Of a DNA stretch of 64,000 bases, positions 39,089-46,928 are shown one piece after another; position 1 is the first letter of the stretch, and the number at the start of each line of letters is the position of its first letter. Both the position numbers and the translations under genes were made by a program. This DNA comes from Nitrosospira multiformis (GTDB lineage: Bacteria > Pseudomonadota > Gammaproteobacteria > Burkholderiales > Nitrosomonadaceae). The notes below the pieces were generated by a model that searched no databases, had not been told where the DNA came from, and saw only the letters and a list, made by a program, of their open reading frames with translations. The DNA lies in contig JAFKJB010000003.1 of the NCBI GenBank assembly GCA_017306155.1, forward strand, positions 124,001 to 188,000. Direction: 5' to 3'.

Positions 39089-39396
39089 ATGATGTTGATA
39101 GATGGATTTGACTGGGACCGGGAAACCGCGAGAAATTTAGAAAGCATGGTGTTTCCATTGCTGAAATTGAGGGAGTTTTCAAAAGCCATCCCCACATTGC
39201 TCCTGACATCAGGCATTCAATAACAGAAGATCGTTATATTGCGATTGGCAGAAACAGGGAGAGCAGACCGATTTTTGTGGCGTTTTCCATTCGAATGAAA
39301 GAAGGCAGAGTATTCATTCGGCCGATTAGCGCAAGATATATGCATCGTAAGGAAATTGAGAATTATGAAAAGGAAAATCCCAAAACTCAGGACTGA
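39089..39396 (+). pseudogene. brnT: BrnT-like ribonuclease toxin, reading frame broken (-1)
   Basis: The frame from ATG 39089 reads GFDWDRETARNL and stops early. Shifting back one base at 39133-39139 continues RKHGVSIAEIEGVF, then RYIAIGRN, RPIFVAFSI and FIRPISARYMHRKEIENYEK to a stop at 39394. This is the BrnT family pattern (W-D...N-x-x-KHGVSF...ISAR). The junction A-AAT-TTA is a canonical -1 slippery heptamer in the correct register. It is therefore either an inactivated toxin (one base lost) or one made by frameshifting. The antitoxin gene overlaps its end. Confidence 0.75.
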
Positions 39397-39646
39397 TAAG
39401 GAAACGGAAGAATTCCTTGATCAGGATTTGTCCAATCTGGATTTTTCGCAGTTCAAACCAGTTCAGTTCGAGTTCCAGAAAAAGAATGTGCCAGTGAATT
39501 TGCGGATATCGCAAGCGATGCTGACTGCCATTAAGGAGGAAGCGGAAGAACGCGGCATTCCTTACACCCGGCTTATGCGGGAAATGATTGAAAAGGAATT
39601 AAAAAAGCGACGACTCAAGGGCTGTAAAGCGGGTCAACCCTATTGA
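39365..39646 (+). CDS. brnA: BrnA/CopG-family antitoxin
   Basis: A 93-residue antitoxin paired with the upstream BrnT-like gene. The N-terminus MKRKIPKLRTDKETEEFLDQ and KPVQFEF match the CopG_antitoxin family, and VNLRISQAMLTAIKEEAEER forms the ribbon-helix-helix DNA-binding fold. It overlaps the toxin 3' end by 32 bp, as usual for translationally coupled pairs. Such antitoxins neutralise the RNase and repress their own operon. Here it may persist without an active toxin. Confidence 0.82.
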   Translation: MKRKIPKLRTDKETEEFLDQDLSNLDFSQFKPVQFEFQKKNVPVNLRISQAMLTAIKEEAEERGIPYTRLMREMIEKELKKRRLKGCKAGQPY

Positions 39647-39996
39647 ACAAGCATTCGTGCAGGCAATAAATAACCCGCGACTAAGGCCGCAGAGATTTCT
39701 TGCGAAGATGCTGTGAATCGCTTCCGAAAACTACTGTTCCGGTCCAAGAAAATACACTGCAAACTGCTTCGCACCGCTTATGCTCCGCTGCAGGATCGGA
39801 AGGCCCGGAGAAACAAACATTATTTACAGATAAGTTCTCAAGGCTCGTAATATATAAGTAAATTATTATGATAACAATCAAAACATGTGACTTTTATTTA
39901 TAGTAATACTGGGTACAATGTTCCAATGTCATGAACGCATCAGGATGGAGTGACTTCCACTTCATCCATTTCATTGGAGATTGGAGTCTACCTATC
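39647..39996. other. AT-rich intergenic region
   Basis: No gene is supported in these 350 bases. TACAAT at 39914-39919 could be a -10 element for the following lipoprotein gene, but no convincing -35 is in place. Base composition is noticeably richer in A and T than the flanking genes, as expected in a region gained by transfer. Confidence 0.3.
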
Positions 39997-40392
39997 ATGG
40001 AAAAAGAAATAAGGAAATTTTTAACATTCATATCCATGCTGGGCTTGCTGGCCTCTTGCACCGAGACCGGCATGCTCGAAGCAAGGAATGGCAATACGGG
40101 CATAGCCACACAAAATATCAGAACTTTTGTCGACCATGACGAACTCGCCCGGCGGTATGAAAACCGCGCCAGGAAACTCCTGGAAATAGCAGCGGAACAC
40201 GAGAAACGGCTCCGGTATTACGAGGACGAAAGCTACTCATACGGAAGACACGAGCAGAATTCACAGTCGCACGCCGCCCTGGTGCAAAAATACAAGCGGG
40301 CGGCAGAGAAAGCCACCGAAGCTGCTTTTCACCACAGGATGGCGTCACAACCTGTGAAACGCGATTATATTGCTTCGATAGCGTTACATTGA
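39997..40392 (+). CDS. Small predicted lipoprotein with helical C-terminus
   Basis: No named family recognised. The 131-residue product starts MEKEIRKFLTFISMLGLLASC; the lipobox LASC predicts a lipid-anchored mature protein beginning at Cys. The mature part is strongly charged and helical (ELARRYENRARKLLEIAAEH, ALVQKYKRAAEKATEAAFHH), likely a coiled coil. A longer frame from 39931 adds a stretch without a ribosome site and would hide the lipobox. It stands alone between the toxin-antitoxin pair and a large hairpin. Confidence 0.65.
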   Translation: MEKEIRKFLTFISMLGLLASCTETGMLEARNGNTGIATQNIRTFVDHDELARRYENRARKLLEIAAEHEKRLRYYEDESYSYGRHEQNSQSHAALVQKYKRAAEKATEAAFHHRMASQPVKRDYIASIALH

Positions 40393-40509
40393 TATGGATT
40401 GCCCAAGAGCTCAGCTGATGAAACAGTACGATATTTACTGACAAGGCATCCGCGACGCAAGAAGGAGTAACCGATAACGGATAATCTGTAGCTTTCTGAG
40501 CTGAAGCAG

Positions 40510-40550
40510 CGGTAAGTATCCTGATAATAATCATATCAGGATACTTACCG
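40510..40550. repeat. Perfect 16-bp inverted repeat
   Basis: CGGTAAGTATCCTGAT and its exact complement are separated by a 9-nt loop (AATAATCAT). It lies between convergent genes but has no U-run on either side, so it is not a standard terminator. It could be the remains of a small mobile element, a protein-binding site, or an RNA-stabilising hairpin. Confidence 0.85.
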
Positions 40551-40596
40551 AAGAAAAGCAAGGAGAAAGATTAAAGAGATACCTGCTGAGCTAGCG

Positions 40597-41247
40597 TTAC
40601 GGTGGCGGTATCGGGATTGAAGGAGTTAGAAGTTGAAGTTCTACTTCACGCGATGGACTTGCGGCAAGCGCAGGATGCACCCACCAGTGCCTGATGCTCA
40701 GGCGATTGTTTGAATCAGACGTCTCTTGAACCTGGTTTTCCGCGTCCACGATCATCTCTAGCCAATAAACAAAATTGGCATTCTCGTCCCGATATAACAA
40801 GGGGATGTTTTCCATAGCCTCCGTAGTATATTCTGTGCCAAAGCCTTCGATTGTGACTGATGAGGGAACTAAAAACACCATCTGCCGGCTGATATTAGTC
40901 CCTTCGGCATTCATATAGGAGACACCAAGCACGATTTGAAAAGGACCTGTTGCAGGGCCCTCTCCATCGTTTTGAACAACGCAAGCTACGGACACTTTTC
41001 TATCGGTATGATTGGTGTTTAAGCGAAATGTCTTTGCTCTCAAATCTGGTTTGGGCAATGGTGGATTAATGCATAAATCATATTCGCGTCGCTTTACAGT
41101 GATCTCACGGTTAATGCGTCTTAGCTCTTGGAGCAGCGCTCGTCTTTCCCGTGGACCTAGCTCACCTTCTTGTAACTCTCTTCGAATCAGTTCTCGCTCT
41201 TCATTAAGAGCATCCAACTGATCTTTAATAAATTCACAATGCTCCAT
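40597..41247 (-). CDS. Coiled-coil / CARDB-like domain protein of unknown function
   Basis: Family not firmly recognised. The 216-residue protein has an N-terminal charged coiled coil (KDQLDALNEERELIRRELQ, ALLQELRRINREITVKRREY). An Ig-like beta domain follows (VSVACVVQNDGEGPATGPFQ ... VDAENQVQETSDSNN), resembling CARDB adhesion modules, which end in a similar acidic, asparagine-rich loop. There is no signal peptide or membrane segment, so an extracellular role is not indicated. The last residues are proline-rich. Its promoter region would be 41248 onward on the minus strand. Confidence 0.6.
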   Translation of the reverse strand: MEHCEFIKDQLDALNEERELIRRELQEGELGPRERRALLQELRRINREITVKRREYDLCINPPLPKPDLRAKTFRLNTNHTDRKVSVACVVQNDGEGPATGPFQIVLGVSYMNAEGTNISRQMVFLVPSSVTIEGFGTEYTTEAMENIPLLYRDENANFVYWLEMIVDAENQVQETSDSNNRLSIRHWWVHPALAASPSREVELQLLTPSIPIPPP

Positions 41248-41714
41248 CTCAATTCTCCTTAAATTTAAGGCTATTGATAACTTCCGGGAAAATTTCTTAC
41301 TGCCTACTGTGAATCGAAAATGTCAGTGTTGATTAAGCTTGGGTGCCCTTTAAGGATAGAACAAAGATTAATTGAATTCTCTCCGTCACGTGTCTCAATA
41401 AAACATTCCTTTCTTACCGATGATCCAGCTCTTGTATTGGGGCTTGCCTACTCCAGCACGGAGTCTAATAGGCGAAACCGCAGGCAATAGGGAAGAACAG
41501 GTACAGAATGAGAGGCAGGAGCGGCTCCAAGGCGTTGTCACATGACTGGATTCCCTCGCACCTGCAAGGAGGCCCTCATTTGTCCGAAGATAAGATCACG
41601 GCAGGAATATCGGAAGACGTTCCGGTGTATTATCTTTTCTCAATCGATAATCCTGATAATCCACATTGCTGCTGGGGCAATCAATTGTGTCGCGGGTTTC
41701 CTTGCGAGGATACT
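41248..41714. other. Intergenic region containing a degenerate CRISPR repeat
   Basis: No gene is well supported; an open frame from 41508 extends the following gene but lacks a ribosome site. At 41549 the sequence GATTCCCTCGCACCTGCAAG matches the array repeat at 17 of its first 20 positions, and the similarity continues with GGA. GATAATCC is repeated nearby (about 41645-41661). Confidence 0.45.
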
Positions 41715-42026
41715 ATGAACAGATACTTAGTCCAGCTCGACTTCATCTCCTTTATAAAATTCAATTCGTTGTCGTTCTGCTGCGCCAATACGCTGTTTTC
41801 TCCTTTCAACGCACTTTTCACTTTCGAAAGCAGCGGGATCGGTCGGGCGCTGCTCGCTCTCTTTCTGGCTCCGTTTGCCGGCCTGCTTCTGGGTGCAGTC
41901 TTTGGCGTGCTTGCCTATCCGCTTTACCGGGTTCTGACCTCCCGCAGTGAGTTTCTGGCTGGTTTGTCAGGCAGGTTTCAGGAAATATCGGACGAGACTC
42001 CGGAGGAATCTCGTCCTGACAAATAA
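41715..42026 (+). CDS. Small membrane protein of unknown function
   Basis: A 103-residue protein with a long glycine- and leucine-rich hydrophobic segment (LLALFLAPFAGLLLGAVFGV) that spans the membrane once or as a hairpin, flanked by an N-terminal hydrophobic stretch and a short acidic tail. GAGGA six bases before the ATG at 41715 decides the start. No family recognised. Confidence 0.6.
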   Translation: MNRYLVQLDFISFIKFNSLSFCCANTLFSPFNALFTFESSGIGRALLALFLAPFAGLLLGAVFGVLAYPLYRVLTSRSEFLAGLSGRFQEISDETPEESRPDK

Positions 42027-42140
42027 CGTTTGCAGCATCCCGCGCATGCGTTCTGCCTTTCGCAGCGCAGGGGATGAGAGTACAAGTGACATTCCGTATC
42101 GAGACATAAGCTACATGATTGTTTCCAACAGGGGTCTTCA

Positions 42141-42500
42141 TTGAAAATCAAAGCTACCGTTGAAGAAGTATTGTCCCGCATTCCCGGTCCCGTAACCGCG
42201 GAATGGCCACTGGGAGAACGTTTTGCCGTTGCGCTGGCGCATGGCACCATGTCAGTCGAATATTACATTCCTATCGGGCATGATCCGCAGACACCGCACG
42301 AGCAGGATGAAGTTTATTTCGTCCATCGGGGAACGGGTGAACTGGTGATCGAAGGGGAGCGTTATCCATTCAGAGAGGGTGACTGCCTTTTTGTACCCGC
42401 CAACGTTGAGCACCGGTTCGAGAATTTCTCGAGCGATTTCGGAACCTGGGTGGTATTCTGGGGACCCAAAGGAGGAGAAAAAGGCATAGATCCCGGCTGA
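42141..42500 (+). CDS. Cupin-domain protein
   Basis: A single-domain, 119-residue cupin. Motif 1 reads PHEQDEVYFVHRGTGELVIE (metal ligands His, Glu) and motif 2 FREGDCLFVPANVEHRFEN (ligand His). The start is TTG at 42141 with AGGGG six bases upstream. Small cupins act as isomerases, oxygenases or sensors; which applies here is unknown. A GH13 gene follows 70 bp downstream, so a role in sugar metabolism is possible but unproven. Confidence 0.82.
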   Translation: MKIKATVEEVLSRIPGPVTAEWPLGERFAVALAHGTMSVEYYIPIGHDPQTPHEQDEVYFVHRGTGELVIEGERYPFREGDCLFVPANVEHRFENFSSDFGTWVVFWGPKGGEKGIDPG

Positions 42501-42570
42501 AGAATCCCCCTGGCCGAATCGTCTTGCCAACGTTTGATCGGCTGCACCGATACAGCGGGAGTATCACATC

Positions 42571-44406
42571 ATGCAAAATCTTCCCATGAATCAGCTCGGT
42601 CCGCATGAGCTTACACCGGGCATCGTGGATTTTGGAATACTGCTACCCTGGGTTTCAGCCGCCAACGGGAACCGCCTGTGGGTAAAGCTCATTCACGAAC
42701 GTGACCAGTTCATTCAGCGAATTCAGCCGCTGGCCTTCGAACTGGGGCATGGCGCGAACGCCGCGTACGGCGACATGTGGTCAGGCAAGGTTGACTTCAA
42801 CACTATCCGGGATATGCAGCCAGGCTCGCATTTCGGTTTACCCGGCCGATATGTCTATCGCTTTGAGTTGCACAATCCGAATGTAGGCGTGCTTGATTGG
42901 ATCATCGATCCTTTTGCCCGTGAATACGCTACAGGGAAGCTATCGGCTTTCACGCTTGGCTATGTTCCCTATGTCTGGAGTGCCGGGGAGAACACCTGGA
43001 AAACGCCTGCGCTGCAAGACCTGATTCTGTATGAACTGAATCTGGCGGAATTCGGCGGCAACCTGCAAGGAGCGATCGATCGGCTGGCCTATCTGGCTGA
43101 TCTGGGCGTAAATGCCCTTTCTGTCATGCCTGTCAGCAACGTCTCGCTCGAGGTTGATTGGGGTTATCTGCCGATTGGCTATTTCGGGGTGGATGAACGT
43201 TTTGGCCGCAGGGATGATTTCCAGCGTTTCGTCGATGCGGCGCATCAGCATGGACTGGCGGTCGTTGCTGACGTTGTATACGGCCATGCTTCGGCTGATT
43301 TCCCTTACGCCGACCTCTACCAGAGGCTCCAGTATGATGAAAATCCTTTCATGGGCCCGTTTGCCAAGGACTATTTCGGCATCAGCACCGATTTCAACCG
43401 TGCCTTGACCCGCGACTTTTTCTATAGCGTAAACACGCACTGGCTGAATACCTACCATATCGACGGCTTCCGTTATGACTGCGTGCCAAACTATTGGGAC
43501 GGTCCGATGGGGGTCGGCTATGCCAGCCTGGTGTTCAATACCTATGAATATGTAAAAAATGGCGCCAATCTTACCCGGTTCCACGCGACGGATGGTATCC
43601 GGCTGATTCAAATCGCGGAGCAACTGGAAGCACCTGAAGAAATTCTGGAAAAAACCTACAGCAATGCCACCTGGCAGAACAGCACCTTTGGCGCAGCCAC
43701 AGCCTGTGCTCACGGCGCTGCCGGTGCAATAGAAAACTTCGGACATCGGCTTGGAGCGCTCGGCTATATCGAATACGCCAGGCAGAACGGCGAAGCCTTG
43801 ACCAAAGCGCCGCTCCAGTACGTCGAGAATCATGACCACAGCCGTTTTTTATGCGAGTTCGGCCTGGATCAGCGCGACTGGAACCCGCTGTTCATGGAGG
43901 GGAACCGCGGCCACTGGTACCGCCTCCAGCCCTACCTTATCGCGCTGCTCACTGCGAAGGGCCTTCCCATGCTGTGGCAGGGCCAGGAATTCGGGGAGAA
44001 CTATTTCGTTCCGGAGAGCGGCCTGGGGCGCGTGTTGCTGTTGCGGCCGCTTCGTTGGGATTATTTCTACGACACGCCGGGGAAAAACCTGGTGAAGCTG
44101 ACGCGTAATCTGGTAAGCCTGCGAAAGAATTGCGCTGAGTTGCGCCGCGGCTCTCATTATTTTTACAGCGATTACGAGCGCTATCTGTCGCGCGGAATAC
44201 TGCTTTTCCATCGGGAGACTGACGATGCAATGAGCCTCATTGCGTTGAATTTCACGGATGCAGAGCAGACCGTTCCCTTCCGGTTCACCCGAACAGGCAG
44301 CTACAGGGAGCAACTGCACGGGCAGGATAATTTTGCCGCAACGGAAGGAGAAGAACGCCGGCTCATCGTCCCCTCCAGCTACGGCCGCATCTGGCGAAGC
44401 GCGTGA
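42571..44406 (+). CDS. Alpha-amylase family (GH13) glycoside hydrolase/transferase
   Basis: A 611-residue enzyme with an N-terminal CBM48-like beta domain (about residues 15-125), a TIM barrel and a C-terminal beta domain. Catalytic residues are the nucleophile Asp303 in DGFRYDCV, acid/base Glu350 in QIAEQLE and Asp422 in VENHDHSR. DLILYELNLAEFGG and VVADVVYGH are the early conserved regions. The arrangement recalls branching enzyme or maltooligosyltrehalose trehalohydrolase, but no glg or tre gene is nearby and the active-site wording differs, so I leave the reaction open. Confidence 0.85.
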   Translation: MQNLPMNQLGPHELTPGIVDFGILLPWVSAANGNRLWVKLIHERDQFIQRIQPLAFELGHGANAAYGDMWSGKVDFNTIRDMQPGSHFGLPGRYVYRFELHNPNVGVLDWIIDPFAREYATGKLSAFTLGYVPYVWSAGENTWKTPALQDLILYELNLAEFGGNLQGAIDRLAYLADLGVNALSVMPVSNVSLEVDWGYLPIGYFGVDERFGRRDDFQRFVDAAHQHGLAVVADVVYGHASADFPYADLYQRLQYDENPFMGPFAKDYFGISTDFNRALTRDFFYSVNTHWLNTYHIDGFRYDCVPNYWDGPMGVGYASLVFNTYEYVKNGANLTRFHATDGIRLIQIAEQLEAPEEILEKTYSNATWQNSTFGAATACAHGAAGAIENFGHRLGALGYIEYARQNGEALTKAPLQYVENHDHSRFLCEFGLDQRDWNPLFMEGNRGHWYRLQPYLIALLTAKGLPMLWQGQEFGENYFVPESGLGRVLLLRPLRWDYFYDTPGKNLVKLTRNLVSLRKNCAELRRGSHYFYSDYERYLSRGILLFHRETDDAMSLIALNFTDAEQTVPFRFTRTGSYREQLHGQDNFAATEGEERRLIVPSSYGRIWRSA

Positions 44407-44670
44407 GGGTTTTATCCGGATCGGATACCGGGAAAACGTGCTTTATCGGCGCCGGGGCGGATCAATGAATCATGGTTGACGCCCGTATGCTCCTGCAACT
44501 GAAGAGCTTTGATTGTCATGGACTTTGAAACCAGTGCTGAGGTTTCCTCCGGTGCAATGCCTTTCACCTTTCGCCTGTCGATGCCATCGATGTTATCCCT
44601 GCAGGTAAAAAACAAATATTGGCACTATTGGTTTCAAGGGTATAGAATTCCTTTTCTCGTTCCTTATGCC

Positions 44671-45051
44671 ATGAGCAGAATCATGTCCCAGCACCGTATC
44701 CATTTCGTCATGCTCATGCTGTTCGTCAGCATGACGACAAATGCCTTGAGCTGGGCATTTAATGGAGAAGTCTTTGCGCATGAGCTTGACCATGTCCATC
44801 ACGTTCTGTCACTGGATCCGATGGCTCACCTCGAAGCCCATCAGCATGCGCTGCGTGACGACAAAGGCCATCTGGATGCCGCGACCCATCTGTGCCTGCA
44901 CGCAGCCGGGCAATATCAGCCCTTTTTCCTGACAGCACCCCTTATAGTGGCAGCTTCCACTGCTGAGGAAGCCATAACAGGATTTCTCGCCGTCACTATC
45001 CCCGAATCCATTCCCGATTCACCTCTTCACCCTCCCCGCAGAACCTCTTGA
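44671..45051 (+). CDS. Histidine-rich CzcI-like periplasmic protein
   Basis: A 126-residue protein with an N-terminal hydrophobic signal (FVMLMLFVSMTTNALSWAF) and a mature part rich in His: HELDHVHHVLSL, HLEAHQHAL, and HLCLHAAGQ. The layout and its place before a Czc-type efflux operon resemble CzcI/CzcE-type periplasmic metal-binding regulators, an inference from context and composition. No strong ribosome site is seen; starts at 44671 and 44683 are both possible, and the open frame extends to 44509. Confidence 0.6.
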   Translation: MSRIMSQHRIHFVMLMLFVSMTTNALSWAFNGEVFAHELDHVHHVLSLDPMAHLEAHQHALRDDKGHLDAATHLCLHAAGQYQPFFLTAPLIVAASTAEEAITGFLAVTIPESIPDSPLHPPRRTS

Positions 45052-45498
45052 GTCAGGTCGCCGGGTAGTCCGAGCGTGACATGGGCCCAAACTCGAAACC
45101 TGTTAGCCCTGCATTAACAGCCTGAATTAACGCCAGGCGCCTTCCGGTTTATCCGGCAAGCCTTTCCGGGGTAAATGGTTTCCATATTGCACCCCTGGAC
45201 CCTCGGGCAAACCTGTTCCGGGTGCTTGTTTAACCCGAGAACGGTCTTCCCCGGATAAGGCTGCCCTGTGAGCATCCGTTGGATTTCGGTTCAGCCCCTG
45301 CTCGACCCCTGAACCCATGAAGCGCAGATCCCGAACAGCTTCGACCTTTCGATCCTGGCCAATGATGCCCTGAGCCTGTTAGAGGGTTCAAGGGCGAACA
45401 GGAGGCCAGGGACCCAGGGCGAAACCGCTATTCATGCAATATTTATGTAATCAACTACAGGTTATGCATTTCCCTTGATTACTCGTGAAGAAATCTCC
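45052..45498 (+). other. Structured region upstream of the czc-like operon
   Basis: No gene is supported in about 450 bases. Several inverted repeats occur: CTGTTA/TAACAG (45100-45120), GCCTG/CAGGC (45120-45138) and CTCGGG/CCCGAG (45202-45239). The region probably holds the promoter and untranslated leader of the efflux operon. Confidence 0.35.
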
Positions 45499-46926
45499 AT
45501 GAATTTTCATGTGCTGTTCATCATCAGGCAGTCTGTGTGTGCAGGAGCCATGCTTGCTCTTGCGATGACTTGCTTACCGTCAGCAGGTGCTGACAACTCG
45601 TTTACAGGCGTTCGTGCGACTGAGGACGCGCACTTTTCCAATGCTGCCGGTCCTGAAATCAAGAGCAATCTCACCCTGCGGGATGCCGTGCGGCTCGCAC
45701 TTCAGCACAACCCTGAACTGGCGGCTTTTGTAAAAGAAAAGCGCGCGCTCGAAGGGCTGACGCTCCAGGCCGGCCTGCTGAAAAATCCGGAGTTGTCCAT
45801 GAACATGGAAAACGCGGGCAATATTCAGCCGCTCGTGGGAGATATCAACTCCTCAAAAAATGTCGGCGTGGAAGTCGTTCAGCAGAATACGACGATAAAA
45901 ATCAGCCAACTGATCGAGCTTGGTGGGAAGCGGGCCGCACGAGTGTTGGCCGCCTCGCTCAGCGAGGAGCTCGCGGTTCAAGATTATGAAGCCAAGCGAG
46001 TAGAACTTGTGGCCCGCGTGGCAAACGTCTTTATCGAAGTGCTTGCAGGCCAGGAGCATTTGCGGCTGGCCGAAGAGAATCAGCGGCTGGCTCAGCATGT
46101 GGTGGATATAGTCAAGCACCGGGTTCAGGCGGGAAAAGTGCCCCCCATAGAGGAGACTAAAGTGGGAGTAGCGTTTTCCACGACGAGAATTTCCCTGGGT
46201 CAGGCGCAACGCGAACTGGCAGCGGCGCGTAAACGCCTGGCGCTGCTCTGGGGTAATTCTTCGCCCCAGTTTAGCAAGGCGCTGGGGACTCTTGCATCAT
46301 CAGTAGCCCTGCCGAACTTTGAAGCACTTGCGGAACGCGCTCTCGCCAGTCCTGCGGCGCTACGCGCCGTGAAAAATATAGAACAGCGCAAGGCGCTGCT
46401 GGACGTGGAGCAGACCAGGCGCATACCCAATCTCACCGTCAGTGGTGGAGTGCTTCACCACGCAGCACTCGGCGGAACCACGCCTATAGTCAGCGTGGCA
46501 ATACCGCTGCCGTTGTTCGATCAGAACCAGGGCAATATTGCTGAGGCTCATCAACGTCTGGACAAGGCACAGGATGAACAAGCCGCAACCGACTTGCGTC
46601 TCAAGACGGAGCTGGTACAGGCCTACGAATTGTTGGCCGCAGCCGAGAACGAGATATCGATATTGCGCGGAGAGATATTGCCTGCGGCCCGAAGTGCATT
46701 CGAGGTGACAAACAAGGGTTATGAGCTCGGCAAATTCGGCTTCCTTGAAGTGCTCGATGCACAGCGCACTCTGTTCCAGAACCAGGTTCTGTATGTGCGG
46801 GCATTTGCCAACTACCATCGCCTTGTCAACGAAATCGAACGTTTGATTGCGGCACCCCTCGATGGGATGGCAAGACAGGATACCGATGAACCGACCTATA
46901 CCGATTTTACGGGTGATAAGGAGTAG
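45499..46926 (+). CDS. czcC: Outer-membrane efflux channel, CzcC-like (TolC family)
   Basis: Outer-membrane duct of a tripartite heavy-metal efflux pump. A signal peptide (LFIIRQSVCAGAMLALAMTC) is followed by two outer-membrane-efflux-protein repeats, LTLRDAVRLALQHNPELAAF opening the first and ALRAVKNIEQRKALLDVEQT the second, with long coiled-coil segments. Its length (475) fits CzcC/CnrC. The ATG at 45499 is preferred over an upstream TTG at 45475. The next gene starts 2 bp after its stop. Confidence 0.88.
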   Translation: MNFHVLFIIRQSVCAGAMLALAMTCLPSAGADNSFTGVRATEDAHFSNAAGPEIKSNLTLRDAVRLALQHNPELAAFVKEKRALEGLTLQAGLLKNPELSMNMENAGNIQPLVGDINSSKNVGVEVVQQNTTIKISQLIELGGKRAARVLAASLSEELAVQDYEAKRVELVARVANVFIEVLAGQEHLRLAEENQRLAQHVVDIVKHRVQAGKVPPIEETKVGVAFSTTRISLGQAQRELAAARKRLALLWGNSSPQFSKALGTLASSVALPNFEALAERALASPAALRAVKNIEQRKALLDVEQTRRIPNLTVSGGVLHHAALGGTTPIVSVAIPLPLFDQNQGNIAEAHQRLDKAQDEQAATDLRLKTELVQAYELLAAAENEISILRGEILPAARSAFEVTNKGYELGKFGFLEVLDAQRTLFQNQVLYVRAFANYHRLVNEIERLIAAPLDGMARQDTDEPTYTDFTGDKE

Positions 46927-46928
46927 AA

